Below, in pieces: positions 46,459-56,008 of a stretch of DNA of 64,000 nt. Each line of letters opens with the position of its first letter. Position 1 is the stretch's first letter. The translations under genes and the position numbers were made by a program. The DNA comes from Saccharopolyspora gloriosae (GTDB lineage Bacteria; Actinomycetota; Actinomycetes; Mycobacteriales; Pseudonocardiaceae). Under the pieces are notes generated by a model that was given only the letters and a program-made list of their open reading frames with translations, was not told the DNA's origin and searched no databases. Location: assembly GCF_022828475.1 (NCBI RefSeq), contig NZ_CP059557.1, positions 4,263,470 to 4,327,469 of the forward strand. Direction: 5' to 3'.

Positions 46459-47787
46459 TCAGTGTGCGACCACGGCGTTGTCCTCGGGCAGCGCCGCGGC
46501 TTCACGCTGGGCTTCCGCGCTGGGCTCACGGATGATCATCGCGAGCGCGGCGCTGGCCAGGTGCAGCACGGCGTAGATCCACATGACGCCCTGGATGCCG
46601 ATGATGCCGATGAACGCGGTGCCGATGGCCGGGCCGACGGCCTGGCTCGCGCCGGCGCCGAGAGTGTAGGTCGACATGACCTGGCCCTTGCGGCCGGGGG
46701 CGTGCTGGGTCATCAGCGGAGGCAGCGGCACGTAGCCGGCCAGGCCGACACCGAAGATGGCGACGGTGATCGCGACCGGGATGTAGCTGTGCCCCACGGC
46801 GTTCGGCACGTAGTACAGGCCGAGGCAGGCGACCGCACCGAGCACACCGCCGAACCAGACGATGGTCTTGTGCCTGCTCCACCGGTCACCGAGGGCGCCG
46901 AAGGCGACCACGCCCGCCAGGTTCGAACCCATCATGATCATCAACAGCGTGGACCACTCTTCGGAGTTGAATCCGACCTGTTCGATCAGGTAGAGCGGGG
47001 TGAAGACCCACACGCCGAACTGCGAGGTGGTGTTGATCAACCGGGTCAGCGCGCCCAGGCCGACCCTCGGCCGGGAGAACATGATGGTGAAGCACCCGAC
47101 CAGGGTCCGGACCATGCTGGAGCCGTCGGTGGCCAGCGGTTTGAAGCCGGAGCGCTCCTTGAGCATCGTGAACACGATCAGCGAGCCCGCCGCGATCAGC
47201 GCGAGCGAGACCCACAGCGTCGGGTAGAAGCCCAACGCCGGCTTGAGGCCGGAGACCAGGGCGGAACCCAGCACCGGGTAGCCCATGGTGAACGAGAACC
47301 AGTACCAGCCGAGCGCCTTGCTGATCTGCTTCTCCGGCGCCCCGACCATGATCCAGACGAGGAAGCCGTAGGCGAACAGCGGGTAACCGAGACCACGCAC
47401 GCCGTAGGTGAGCAGGATCAGCACGTAGTTGCTGGTGGGGATGCCGATGGTCAGCATCAGCACGTGGCAGACCGCCCAGAGGGCGGCACCCACCATCATG
47501 ACCTTGCGCGGCCCCCACTTGTCGGACAGACCGCCCGCGAGGAAGGCGCCGACGGCGGCCGCGAGGCCGTAGACGGTGAACACGATGCCGACGCTGGATT
47601 CCGAGAAACCCAGGTCGACCTTGAAGTAGGTGGAGAGATAACTAGTCTCCACCCCATCACCGATCATGAACAGCAACATCCCGACGTAACCCCAGAGCAG
47701 GGTGTGTGGGATGCCGATGCGATCGAAGAACGTCGCCCCGCCGCCGGACGACGCGGATGCGGGGGGTTCGTGGTCGGTAGATACCAC
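46459..47787 (-). CDS. MFS transporter, polyol permease-like
   Basis: This is a 442-residue protein with twelve spans. GYVGMLLFMIGDGVETSYLSTYFKVDLGFSESSVGIVFTVYG is the N-terminal region characteristic of ribitol/arabitol permeases (RbtT/DalT group), and GLSDKWGPRKVMMVGA is the loop 2-3 motif. It probably imports a sugar alcohol or related compound. The GTG at 47787 follows AGGAGG at 47796-47801, which fixes the start against an upstream extension that runs through the promoter region. It is divergent from a DeoR-type regulator with an AGATCTT palindrome between them. Confidence 0.88.
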   Translation of the reverse strand: MVSTDHEPPASASSGGGATFFDRIGIPHTLLWGYVGMLLFMIGDGVETSYLSTYFKVDLGFSESSVGIVFTVYGLAAAVGAFLAGGLSDKWGPRKVMMVGAALWAVCHVLMLTIGIPTSNYVLILLTYGVRGLGYPLFAYGFLVWIMVGAPEKQISKALGWYWFSFTMGYPVLGSALVSGLKPALGFYPTLWVSLALIAAGSLIVFTMLKERSGFKPLATDGSSMVRTLVGCFTIMFSRPRVGLGALTRLINTTSQFGVWVFTPLYLIEQVGFNSEEWSTLLMIMMGSNLAGVVAFGALGDRWSRHKTIVWFGGVLGAVACLGLYYVPNAVGHSYIPVAITVAIFGVGLAGYVPLPPLMTQHAPGRKGQVMSTYTLGAGASQAVGPAIGTAFIGIIGIQGVMWIYAVLHLASAALAMIIREPSAEAQREAAALPEDNAVVAH

Positions 47788-47973
47788 GGTCAGGACCTCC
47801 TGACGGGCTTCGGTGCCCGGGTCGGTGCAGCCGGATCGCCTCGCTGCAACGCAGGGCGGTCCGAGTGTTTTTGCTGGTCGACCACCTCGCGGTGGCGGAC
47901 TTGGATGCATCCGGCCGGTCGCGGTGGCCGCGGCGGTCGGCCGGATGTGTGGGATCAAGATGCTAGATTTCTC

Positions 47974-47990
47974 AGATCTTTTCAAGATCT
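47974..47990. promoter_or_regulatory. Palindrome AGATCTTTTCAAGATCT, predicted DeoR operator
   Basis: A perfect 7-3-7 inverted repeat in an AT-rich patch between the divergent MFS permease and DeoR genes. It lies 45 bases before the deoR ATG. The DeoR protein is the natural candidate to bind it. Confidence 0.65.
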
Positions 47991-48034
47991 TCACGCAAAT
48001 TGTGCGATAAATTGGCGGCCGAGGGGAGGCGACG

Positions 48035-48832
48035 ATGTCGAGCAGGAAGTCCAAGGCCGAGGTGGAGCAGCGCCGCCAAGCGGTCCTACGTCAGGTCGGC
48101 AAGGGCGGGGAGGTGCGCATCGACGAGCTCGCGGCCCGGCTGGGCGTGAGCCTGATGACCATGCACCGCGACCTCGACGACCTCCACGAGCGCAAACTGC
48201 TGCACAAACGCCGCGCCGTGGCCATCGCTCTGTCCACAGTGGATATCGAGAGTTCGCTGCAGTTCCGGGAGAACATGCAGCGCGAGGCCAAGTCGGCCAT
48301 CGGCGCGGAGCTGCGCAACCACGTCTCCTCCGGCAGCACCGTGCTGCTCGACTGCGGGAGCACCCTGTTCCCGCTCGCCCGGCTGCTGGCGCAGGCCGAG
48401 GACGTCCACGTGCTCACGAACTCGCTGCGGGTGGCCTACCTGCTGTCCGAGTCGACGACCCGGGTGACGCTGCTGGGCGACCGCTTCTACCCGCAGTTCG
48501 AGTCCTGCGCGGGTTCCGAAGTGCTGCGCCAGCTCGAACGGTTCCACGTCGACGTCGCCTTCCTCACCGCGACCTGCGTCCACGAAGGACGGCTCTCGCA
48601 CCCGATGCGGGAGTACGCCGAGAACAAGGAGGCGTTCGTGAACGTGGCGGGCCGGGCGGTGCTCGCCGTGGACCACAGCAAGTTCGGCCGCTCCGCCACC
48701 TACGCCTACGGCGACGTCAGCGGCTACCACACGCTGGTCACCGACGACGCGGCACCGCCCGGCGACACCGCCATGGCCCAAGCCCTCGGAGTCAAGGTGC
48801 ACGCCGTCGCGCAAACTTGGGACGACGCCTGA
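48035..48832 (+). CDS. DeoR/GlpR-family sugar-responsive regulator
   Basis: The product has 265 residues. The N-terminal HTH is RRQAVLRQVGKGGEVRIDELAARLGVSLMTMHRDLDDLHERKLLHKRR. The DeoR sensor domain contains SGSTVLLDCGSTLFPLARLL, VLTNSLRVAYLL, LLGDRFYP and AVDHSKFGRSA, the phosphosugar site. It likely represses the divergent polyol permease until a phosphorylated sugar accumulates. The ATG at 48035 follows GAGGGGAGGCG. A terminator hairpin follows the stop. Confidence 0.9.
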   Translation: MSSRKSKAEVEQRRQAVLRQVGKGGEVRIDELAARLGVSLMTMHRDLDDLHERKLLHKRRAVAIALSTVDIESSLQFRENMQREAKSAIGAELRNHVSSGSTVLLDCGSTLFPLARLLAQAEDVHVLTNSLRVAYLLSESTTRVTLLGDRFYPQFESCAGSEVLRQLERFHVDVAFLTATCVHEGRLSHPMREYAENKEAFVNVAGRAVLAVDHSKFGRSATYAYGDVSGYHTLVTDDAAPPGDTAMAQALGVKVHAVAQTWDDA

Positions 48833-48851
48833 CCACCCGCGAACGCACGAA

Positions 48852-48880
48852 GCCCGGGACCACCGAAGGCAGTCCCGGGC
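48852..48880 (+). terminator. Terminator hairpin after deoR
   Basis: GCCCGGGAC (48852-48860) and GTCCCGGGC (48872-48880) form a perfect nine-base stem 20 bases past the deoR stop. With the repeat that follows, it fills the 314-base gap 48833-49146. Confidence 0.7.
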
Positions 48881-48944
48881 CACGATCACTCCCAGAGCTT
48901 TTACCGATCTTTCAGTCCACGCCTTGTCATCAACGAAGCCGCTT

Positions 48945-49140
48945 CCTTACGGCGCCGACTCCTTACGGCGAAGCCGAGCCTGTATGCGCGAAACGCATAG
49001 CCCACGGCAAGAAGCCGACCACCGGCGGGTTCTCAGGTGTCTTCTCGCGAGGACGGCTTTTTCCCTCGTGGCGGAGCCACTCGGGAAAAGATCCCGCAGC
49101 GAGGAGACGCCTGAGGTTCCGCTACCCGACCGCCAAAGCC
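48945..49140. repeat. Dispersed intergenic hairpin repeat, copy C
   Basis: The stem is CTCAGGTGTCTTCTCGC (49032-49048) with GCGAGGAGACGCCTGAG (49099-49115). The inner region GAGGACGGCTTTTTCCCTCG through TCGGGAAAAGATCCC is nearly identical to copy B. The arm bases differ from copy B on both sides in a compensating way. It ends TGAGGTTCCGCTACCCGACC, a few bases before the aldehyde dehydrogenase stop at 49147. Confidence 0.8.
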
Positions 49141-49146
49141 AAACCG

Positions 49147-50529
49147 CTACTTCTTCGTCCCGGACGTCCGCCGCAACCGAGTGTTGACGAACTCTCCCAT
49201 TCCCCAACGTCCGAGCTCCCGACCGAACCCGGACCGCTTCACGCCGCCGAACGGCAGCCCCGGAAGCGTGGTGCCGTGCTCGTTGACGTAGGCCATGCCC
49301 ACCTCGAGCCGGTCTGCGATCTCCTGCGCGCGCTCGATGTCGCTGCCCCACACCGAGCCGCTGAGTCCGAAGCCCACGTCGTTGGCCAAGGTGACGGCCT
49401 CGTCGGACGAATTGACGCCGTAGATGACGGCCACCGGGCCGAAGATCTCCTCGGAGTAGGCGTCCATGTCCTTGGTGACGCCGGTCAGCACCGCCGGGCG
49501 CATGAAGGCGCCGTCCCCTTCGAGCGCGTCGCCGCCGGTGTGCAGGGTGGCTCCCTGTTCGACGGCGCGGTTGACCTGCTCGACGACCGTGTCCCGCGCC
49601 CCGATCGACGACAGCGGGCCGACCTGCGTGTTCGGGTCCGTCGGGTCGCCCACTTGAGCGGATTCGAAGGCCCGGACGATGACGGAGACGAAGTCGTCGA
49701 CCTTGTCGTTGCTCACGATCATTCGCTTGGGCGAGTTGCAGGCCTGGCCGGTGTTGGACAGCCGTGCCTGCGCGCCGATCTCGGCGGTCCGCTCCAGGTC
49801 GCCGTCGTCCAGGACGATGAACGCATCGGAACCGCCGAGTTCCAGGACGGCCTTCTTCAGGTTCCTGCCCGCGGTTTCGGCCACGGAGGCGCCGGCGCGT
49901 TCGCTTCCGGTCAGCGAGACGCCGTGCACGCGCGGGTCGGCGATCATGTCGGCGATTTGCTCGTTGGTTGCGAACACGTTGATGTAGACGTCTTCCGGCA
50001 CACCGGCGGTGTGCACGATGTCGGCCATGGCTTCCGACGACGCCGCACAGATGGGCGCGTGCTTGAGGATGATGGTGTTGCCCACCATAAGGTTGGGGCC
50101 GACGAAGCGGGCCACCTGGTAGTACGGGTAGTTCCACGGCATCACCCCGATCAGCGGCCCGACCGGCCCGGTCTGGACCAGCGATTCATCCGATCCTTGG
50201 GGATCGAGCACCTCGCGTTCCAGCAGGTCAGGCCCGTGCTCGCCGTACCAGCGGTAGATCGCGGCCGCGAGCTGCACTTCGCCCACCGCCTCCTGAAGCG
50301 GCTTGCCCATCTCGGTGGAGATCAGCTTGGCCAGCTCGTCCTGGCGACCGTCGTAGGCATCGGCGATCCGGATCAGGAGCTGCGCGCGCTCGGCCGCCGA
50401 TGTCGAGCGCCAGTCGGCGAAGGCTCCGTCCGATCGGCCCACGATCTCGGCCACTGCCGCATCGTCGAGCGTGGTGAACTCCTGCTCGGTCTTGCCGGTG
50501 GTCGGGTTCAACGTCACGTAAGCAGGCAA
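49147..50529 (-). CDS. NAD(P)-dependent aldehyde dehydrogenase, succinate-semialdehyde dehydrogenase-like
   Basis: The product has 460 residues. PLIGVMPWNYPYYQVARF, the general-base glutamate in KKAVLELGGSDAFIV, the catalytic cysteine in NTGQACNSPKRMIV (near 263) and EIFGPVAVIYGV define the ALDH fold. The closest group by motif is SSADH-like (GabD type 2). TTG at 50529 is preferred because AAGGGGG lies six bases upstream; the frame stays open far upstream but that part is not coding. Aldehyde substrate uncertain. The 227-base gap upstream holds nothing clear. Confidence 0.87.
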   Translation of the reverse strand: MPAYVTLNPTTGKTEQEFTTLDDAAVAEIVGRSDGAFADWRSTSAAERAQLLIRIADAYDGRQDELAKLISTEMGKPLQEAVGEVQLAAAIYRWYGEHGPDLLEREVLDPQGSDESLVQTGPVGPLIGVMPWNYPYYQVARFVGPNLMVGNTIILKHAPICAASSEAMADIVHTAGVPEDVYINVFATNEQIADMIADPRVHGVSLTGSERAGASVAETAGRNLKKAVLELGGSDAFIVLDDGDLERTAEIGAQARLSNTGQACNSPKRMIVSNDKVDDFVSVIVRAFESAQVGDPTDPNTQVGPLSSIGARDTVVEQVNRAVEQGATLHTGGDALEGDGAFMRPAVLTGVTKDMDAYSEEIFGPVAVIYGVNSSDEAVTLANDVGFGLSGSVWGSDIERAQEIADRLEVGMAYVNEHGTTLPGLPFGGVKRSGFGRELGRWGMGEFVNTRLRRTSGTKK

Positions 50530-50756
50530 GTCGTGCCCCCTTTTCCCGGGTGTGCAGCGGATGCCGGGCGGCGAGGAGCGCACCGCACGTTCGATGATCC
50601 CGGTCCTGCCGCCCGCCGTCCTCATTGGCGGACAGGCACAGGGTACCCCACCTGGTGATCTGAAAACGTCGATCAGAACGGCTCGCCACGCGAACCTCCT
50701 GCTACCGCCCGTGACCGGACGGTGATCGACTTCAGTGAGGCCTCGACGTCCTGGAC

Positions 50757-51713
50757 TCAGCGCCACGATTCGGTCACGTCGATGAGCCACTGCCACGGGT
50801 CGGACCCGGCGGCGGGCTGGGAGTTGAAGTACTCCCAGCCGGTCACCCCGCCGAAGTCCGGGTGCCGGTCCTGCAACTCCGACAGCGTGGCGCGGAGCCC
50901 TTCGACGTCGACGTACCCGGAACCACCGTTGCCCTGATTCGTCAACGCCGTCACACAAATCCGCTCCGCCGGGATCACCCCGCGGTCGACGATCGCCTCG
51001 AAGTCCGCAGTGGACGAAGCGTCTCCCCAGCCGTTGTAGAACTGGGCGTTGAACCAGGCGATCTCGCCGCCGACCTCGCGGTAGAGCTGGTCGTAGTCGA
51101 AGCCGGAGAGGTTGCCGCCACCGGAGAGCGCACTGGCCACCGGCCCCATCGTGATGAGGAAGTCCGGGCCGAAGTCCGCGCGCAGCGCGGTGATGAGCCG
51201 CTGGATGCCCTGCTGCGACATCTCCTCCTCGACGTTGAGGTCCACGCCGTCGAGCCCGTATGTGTTCAGGAAGTTCTTCAGCAGCGGGTAGTAGGTGTCG
51301 AACTCGGTGTCCAGGCGTTGGAAGCTGCCGTGCGCGGCACCGCCGACCATGCCGAGCACCTGCACGCCGTTGTCCTGCAGCGCGCGCAGGTCCGTCCACA
51401 TCTGCTCGTACTTCGCGGCGTCCGGCGGATCGTCGTTGAGGTGCAGCTCCGTCGGCGAGTTCAGGTGGACCGCGCCGACGAGCACATCGGTCACCGGGGC
51501 GCCGTTGGCGGTCAGCTCCAGCGGCGAGACGTACCGGTCGCCGTCGTACTGGGTCTGGTAGTACACCGCCGCGTGCTTGCCGTCCACGGCGTCGGCCTGC
51601 GGCCGCACCGCGACCAGCAGGGCCAACACCACCGCCAGCACCACCGCGGTCAACGCGATCAGCACCGCGCGGAGCACGCCTACCCGGTGCGGAGCGTTGA
51701 ATTGCAGGCTCAT
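50757..51713 (-). CDS. Membrane-anchored GH18-like glycoside hydrolase
   Basis: The product has 318 residues. An N-terminal signal anchor (VLRAVLIALTAVVLAVVLALLVAV, 14-37) is followed by a TIM barrel with VLGMVGGAAHGSF, GLDGVDLNVEEEM, AWFNAQFYNGWG and WEYFNSQP. The GH18 catalytic motif is usually DGxDxDxE. Here it reads DGVDLNVE, with asparagine at the third acidic position and the glutamate acid retained. It may have altered activity or bind sugar without cleaving it. The ATG at 51713 is preceded by GAGGGA. No obvious operon partner. Confidence 0.7.
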   Translation of the reverse strand: MSLQFNAPHRVGVLRAVLIALTAVVLAVVLALLVAVRPQADAVDGKHAAVYYQTQYDGDRYVSPLELTANGAPVTDVLVGAVHLNSPTELHLNDDPPDAAKYEQMWTDLRALQDNGVQVLGMVGGAAHGSFQRLDTEFDTYYPLLKNFLNTYGLDGVDLNVEEEMSQQGIQRLITALRADFGPDFLITMGPVASALSGGGNLSGFDYDQLYREVGGEIAWFNAQFYNGWGDASSTADFEAIVDRGVIPAERICVTALTNQGNGGSGYVDVEGLRATLSELQDRHPDFGGVTGWEYFNSQPAAGSDPWQWLIDVTESWR

Positions 51714-51826
51714 CCGACGACATCCCTCGTTTCCTCGCCTGCCCACCGGCCCTCCGGAGTGCTCGGCCCATCAGATCGTGCGCGGGGTGGCCGGTCAACA
51801 ACTCGGATGGTGCAACGCGCTCCCGT

Positions 51827-53167
51827 TTACCGTTCGGCGTCCCCGGCGGTGGTGAGGTCCCGGTCCCGCGTCTCCGGGCTGAGCCAGGTAGCGATGAGGC
51901 TGACCAGCGCCATCAGCGACATGTACACGGCCACCGGGATCCACGAGCCGGCGAACGCGGCGACCAGCGCCGTGCACAGCAGCGGGGCGACGCCGCCGCC
52001 GAGCACCGAGGAGAACTCGCGGCCCAGCGTCACACCCGCGTAGCGGTAGCGGGTGCCGAACAGCTCCGGGAAGTAGCTCATCTGCACCCCGACGCCGCCG
52101 TGGCAGGCGAGGATGAAGCCCAGCACGATCACCACGACGATCGCCGCCGTGGAACCGGTGTTCAGCGCGATGAAACTCGGTCCGGGCAGTAAGACCAGCG
52201 CGGCGAGGATCAGTCCGTAGACCGGTTTGCGCCCGAACCGGTCCGACAGGGCGCCGAATCCCACGGCGGCGACACCGCCGCAGAGCGCGCCGATCAGCAG
52301 CACCTTCGGCACCAGCTCGGCGTCGACGCCGACCGAGGACACCAGGTACGAGGCCATGAACACCTGGTAGGTGTAGGACTGGGTGCTCGCGCCGAGGTTC
52401 ATCAGGAACACCAGCAGCAACGGGCGCCTGCCGTGGCGGAAGACCTCCGCGACGGGTTCGCGCGGTTCCTCTTCCTGCTGCTGGATCTCCTGGAACACGG
52501 GGCTTTCCGACAGCCTGCGCCGCAGGATCATGGCGGCGATGGTGACGATGAGGCTGCTGGCGAACACCAGCCGCCAGCCCCAGCTCATCAGCTGGTCCTC
52601 CGGCAGCAGCTGCGCCAGCACCCAGGCCACCGCGCCGACCGCGGTGCCCAGCGCCGCTCCGGTCATCACCAGCGCCGCCAGGCGTCCTCGTCGACCCGGT
52701 GCGGCGGTCTCGGTGAGCAGCGTGGCTCCCCCGGCCTGCTCCGCTCCGGCGCCGAGCCCTTGCAGGCACCGGCACAGCAGCAACAGCACCGGGGCGAGCA
52801 GCCCGACCTGGTCGAAGGTCGGCAGCAGCCCGATCGCCAGCGTGGAGCCGCCCATCAGCAGCAACGTCGTCACCAGCACCCACTTGCGGCCCAGCCGGTC
52901 CCCCAGCCGGGAGAAGAACAGGCCGCCGAGCGGGCGGGCGGCGAAACCGACGGCGTAGGTGCTGAAACTGGCCAGCAGCCCGGCCGCCGGGGACACCCCG
53001 GGGAAGAACAGTTCGCTGAACACCAGCGCGGAGGCGGTGCCGTAGATGACGAAGTCGTACTGCTCCAGCGCGGTGCCGATCAGGCCCGCCCAAGCCGCTC
53101 GGCGCACCGAGCGCGGATCGGCGGGTGCCGGCGGTGCGGCGGTGCCGGATGGTGCTCTGCTGTCCAT
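51827..53167 (-). CDS. MFS transporter, metabolite:H+ symporter (MHS) family
   Basis: This 446-residue protein has twelve spans and MHS motifs IGTALEQYDFVIYGTASALVF, RPLGGLFFSRLGDRLGRKWVL and CRCLQGLGAGAEQAGGATLLTE. It lies at the start of a minus-strand sugar-acid region, so uptake of a hexuronate or aldonate is a fair guess, though the family mostly carries organic acids. The ATG at 53167 begins MDSRAPSG. A degenerate repeat copy lies upstream. Confidence 0.85.
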   Translation of the reverse strand: MDSRAPSGTAAPPAPADPRSVRRAAWAGLIGTALEQYDFVIYGTASALVFSELFFPGVSPAAGLLASFSTYAVGFAARPLGGLFFSRLGDRLGRKWVLVTTLLLMGGSTLAIGLLPTFDQVGLLAPVLLLLCRCLQGLGAGAEQAGGATLLTETAAPGRRGRLAALVMTGAALGTAVGAVAWVLAQLLPEDQLMSWGWRLVFASSLIVTIAAMILRRRLSESPVFQEIQQQEEEPREPVAEVFRHGRRPLLLVFLMNLGASTQSYTYQVFMASYLVSSVGVDAELVPKVLLIGALCGGVAAVGFGALSDRFGRKPVYGLILAALVLLPGPSFIALNTGSTAAIVVVIVLGFILACHGGVGVQMSYFPELFGTRYRYAGVTLGREFSSVLGGGVAPLLCTALVAAFAGSWIPVAVYMSLMALVSLIATWLSPETRDRDLTTAGDAER

Positions 53168-53224
53168 GCATCCTCGAATGGATCAGGTCGCGGGGCGCGA
53201 CGGCGGGCTGGTCTATCAAGATCG

Positions 53225-53312
53225 TCCGGCGTCCTCGCAGGACGATCTTCGTCTTGCCGGCGGCGGAGCCGTTGAGGTTCCGCTGCCCGGACAGACCATT
53301 TCGACGAGAACC
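53225..53312. repeat. Dispersed hairpin repeat, partial copy E
   Basis: GATCGTCCGGCGTCCTCGCAG and its inverse AGGACGATC form a hairpin; the right end GCGGAGCCGTTGAGGTTCCGC-TGCCCGGAC matches the right end of copies A to C. It ends a few bases before the uxuB-like stop at 53314, the same placement as the other copies. Confidence 0.6.
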
Positions 53313-53313
53313 C

Positions 53314-54783
53314 TCAGGTCTCGCGGACTGCGGCGGCTGGGCCGCGGGTGGTGATGAGGTCGGCGAGTTCGGCGACCCGATCGGTGAACTCGCCGTGCCC
53401 GGCCAATTCGTCACCGAGCAGGCCACCACCGAGCACTTCATCCACAAAGGACTTGGTGGAAGCGTTGCGGCGCAAGGATTCCGCGAGATTCTCCCGTGCC
53501 GAATCGGACATCGCGGCAGCGTGCGGACCGGTCTCGGCGGCGGGCGCCAGGCAGCACAGGTAGGCGGCGACGGTCAACGCGAGCTGCTGCGGAATCCGAC
53601 CGGACCGCAGGTGCACCAACGCCGGTTCGGGGACGCGCTGAGCGAGCTTCACCGAGCCGTCCGAACCGACCTGACGGGTCCGGTGCCCCAGCGCCGAGTT
53701 CGCCCACCGGCCGAAGAGCCGCTCGATGTAGTCGTCGACGTTGATGCCCTCGGGCACCTTCAGCGTCGGCAGGTAGTCCTCGCGCAACGCCCGCCGGGCG
53801 GCGTCGGCGATGAACGGCCTGCCGATCGCCTCCGGGATCGTTTCGCACCCGTCGAGGGCACCGAGGTAGGCGATCAGCGAGTGCGTTCCGTTGAGCAGCC
53901 GCAACTTCAGCAGCTCGTAGGCTTCGACGTCGTCGGTGAACAACGCGCCCGCGTGCTCCCACGCGGGCCTGCCCGCCGCGAAGTCGTCTTCCAGCACCCA
54001 CATGCTGAAGGGTTCGGCCGGGACCGGGACGGCGTCGTGGACGCCGAGGTGCGCGCGCACCGCGTCCCGGTGCTCGTCGGTGGTGGCGGGCACGATGCGG
54101 TCGACCATGCTGTTCGGGAAGGTCACCGACGCGGCGACCCACGGGTCGAGCTCGTCCCGTTCGGCGGCGGGCAGTTCGGCGATGAACTCCCGCACCAGCC
54201 GCCGGGTGCGCCGCCCGTTGGCGCCGAGGTTGTCGCAGCTGAGCACGGTGACCGGCCCGGCGCCGGTGCGCGACCTGCGTTGCAGGCCGCGCACGATCTG
54301 CCCGATGGTGGTGCGCGGCGGCGCGTCGCCGCGCAGGTCGGCGCGCACCGCCTCGGAGTCGACGTCGAGCGCGTGGGTGCGCGGCGAGTAGGTGTAGCCG
54401 CGTTCGGTGACGGTGATCGTCACGATCCGGGTGTCGGGCGCGGCGATGGCGTCGAGCACCGCGTCGGTCTGCCGCGCGGCGACGAGCACCCCGGTGTGCA
54501 CGCCGGGAACGGTGACGGAACTGCCGTGCGGGGACAGTTCGGTGACGGCGTAGCGCAGGTCCTGCTCGCGCATCGCATCGGCGACCCCGGTGGATCGCCC
54601 TGCCACGCCGAGGATTCCCCAGGGGCCGTCGGTGTGCGCGAGGGCCTGCGCGGTGTGCACGGCCTGGTGCGCGCGGTGGAAATTCCCTAGTCCTAAGTGG
54701 ACGATTCCGGTGCGTTCCGGAGGGGCGGGCCGCAGCAGCGCGGCCGCGGGAACCGTGTCACGGCCGAGGCGGGGCGTGGTCAT
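53314..54783 (-). CDS. Mannitol dehydrogenase-family oxidoreductase, probable fructuronate reductase (UxuB-like)
   Basis: The product has 489 residues. IVHLGLGNFHRAHQAVHTAQAL is the N-terminal NAD loop; the long-chain polyol dehydrogenase signature KLRLLNGTHSLIAYLG carries the catalytic lysine, asparagine and histidine. TERGYTYSP and SCDNLGANG are typical for the mannitol dehydrogenase/UxuB/UxaB group. The upstream gene, four bases away, is a mannonate dehydratase, so D-fructuronate to D-mannonate is the most likely reaction. D-mannitol or D-arabinitol remain possible. Confidence 0.85.
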   Translation of the reverse strand: MTTPRLGRDTVPAAALLRPAPPERTGIVHLGLGNFHRAHQAVHTAQALAHTDGPWGILGVAGRSTGVADAMREQDLRYAVTELSPHGSSVTVPGVHTGVLVAARQTDAVLDAIAAPDTRIVTITVTERGYTYSPRTHALDVDSEAVRADLRGDAPPRTTIGQIVRGLQRRSRTGAGPVTVLSCDNLGANGRRTRRLVREFIAELPAAERDELDPWVAASVTFPNSMVDRIVPATTDEHRDAVRAHLGVHDAVPVPAEPFSMWVLEDDFAAGRPAWEHAGALFTDDVEAYELLKLRLLNGTHSLIAYLGALDGCETIPEAIGRPFIADAARRALREDYLPTLKVPEGINVDDYIERLFGRWANSALGHRTRQVGSDGSVKLAQRVPEPALVHLRSGRIPQQLALTVAAYLCCLAPAAETGPHAAAMSDSARENLAESLRRNASTKSFVDEVLGGGLLGDELAGHGEFTDRVAELADLITTRGPAAAVRET

Positions 54784-54787
54784 CTGC

Positions 54788-56008
54788 TCACCAATCCGTC
54801 ATCGAACCGTCGCGGCGGCGCGCGACGGGCAGGTAGGCGGGTTCGTACGGGAACTTCGCGGCCGCGTCCTCGTCCACGGTGACGCCCAGTCCGGGCGCGT
54901 CTCCGGGATGCAGGTGACCATCGGCGTAGTGCCAGGCGTGCGGGAAGACTTCGTGCACCTGCTCGCCGTAACCCATGTACTCCTGGATCGCGAAGTTCGG
55001 CGTGCTCAGGCCCACGTGCAGCGATGCTCCCAGCGCCACCGGCGATACGTCCGACGGGCCGTGCGGGCCGAGCTTGATCTGCCACAACTCGGCCAGCGCC
55101 GCGATCCGCCGCAGGTGCGTGATGCCTCCCGCGTGCGTGACGCAGGTGCGGACGAAGTCGATGAGCTGCTCGGTGATCAGCGCCTGGCACTCCCACACGG
55201 TGTTGAAGACCTCGCCGATGGCCAGCGGAGTCGTGGTGTGCCCGCGCACCCGGCGCAGCACCTCCTGGTTCTCGGCGGGAGTCACGTCCTCCAGCCAGAA
55301 CAGGTCCACCGGTTCCAGCGCTCGCCCCAGCCGTGCCGCCTCGCCGGGTGTGAGCCGATGATGCGAGTCGTGCAGCAGGTGCAGCTCCGGGCCGACGTGC
55401 TCGCGCACCCCGGCCAGCACCTCCGGCGCGTGGCGCAGGTAGGCGGCGGTGTCCCACACCTCCTCGTGCGGCGCGCTGCCCCGGCCGGCCGGTTCGTAGC
55501 CGGTGCCCCCGCGATGCACGCCGTAGACGGTGTCCAGGCCCGGCACGCCGGATTGCGCCCGCACCGCGCGGAAACCGCGCTCCCGCTGGGCGTCCACCGA
55601 GTCCAGCAGCTCCGGCAGGTCCCACCCGGTGGCGTGCGTGTAGCTCAGCACCCGGTCGCGGACCGCGCCGCCGAGCAACTCGTACACCGGCAGTCCGGCG
55701 GTCTTGCCCTTGATGTCCCACAGCGCCAGGTCCACGGCGCCGATCGAGGTCATCGTGACCGGGCCGCGCCGCCAGTACGCGCCCCGGTAGAAGTACTGCC
55801 AGGTGTCCTCGATGCGCGCCGGGTCGCGGCCGATCAGCAGCGGCGCGAGGTGATCGCGCAGGTAGGCGGCGACGGCGAGTTCGCGGCCGTTGAGGGTCGC
55901 GTCGCCCCAGCCGACGACGCCGTCCGCTGTGGTGATCTTGAGCGCGACGAAGTTGCGACCCGGGCTGGTGATCAGCACCTCGGCCGACGTGATGCGCTCC
56001 CGGCTCAT
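54788..56008 (-). CDS. D-mannonate dehydratase, enolase superfamily (ManD type)
   Basis: The product has 406 residues. [33 protein letters not shown] is the ManD N-terminal capping domain; [44 protein letters not shown] and LAIGEVFNT give metal ligands; [23 protein letters not shown] is the family's C-terminus. It removes water from D-mannonate (some members D-gluconate) to give 2-keto-3-deoxygluconate. The ATG at 56008 overlaps the LacI stop (ATGA). It forms an operon with LacI and uxuB-like genes. Confidence 0.87.
   Translation of the reverse strand: MSRERITSAEVLITSPGRNFVALKITTADGVVGWGDATLNGRELAVAAYLRDHLAPLLIGRDPARIEDTWQYFYRGAYWRRGPVTMTSIGAVDLALWDIKGKTAGLPVYELLGGAVRDRVLSYTHATGWDLPELLDSVDAQRERGFRAVRAQSGVPGLDTVYGVHRGGTGYEPAGRGSAPHEEVWDTAAYLRHAPEVLAGVREHVGPELHLLHDSHHRLTPGEAARLGRALEPVDLFWLEDVTPAENQEVLRRVRGHTTTPLAIGEVFNTVWECQALITEQLIDFVRTCVTHAGGITHLRRIAALAELWQIKLGPHGPSDVSPVALGASLHVGLSTPNFAIQEYMGYGEQVHEVFPHAWHYADGHLHPGDAPGLGVTVDEDAAAKFPYEPAYLPVARRRDGSMTDW

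Noticed and set aside
46300-50658. A 1452-residue plus-strand open frame and many other very long frames opposite real genes
   Set aside because: They lie antisense to recognisable genes (MFS, aldehyde dehydrogenase), are rich in Arg/Gly/Pro/His, and arise from GC-rich third positions.
49147-51801. A single 884-residue protein ending in an aldehyde dehydrogenase
   Set aside because: The upstream part is antisense-like sequence over the GH18-like gene; a ribosome site places the start at 50529.
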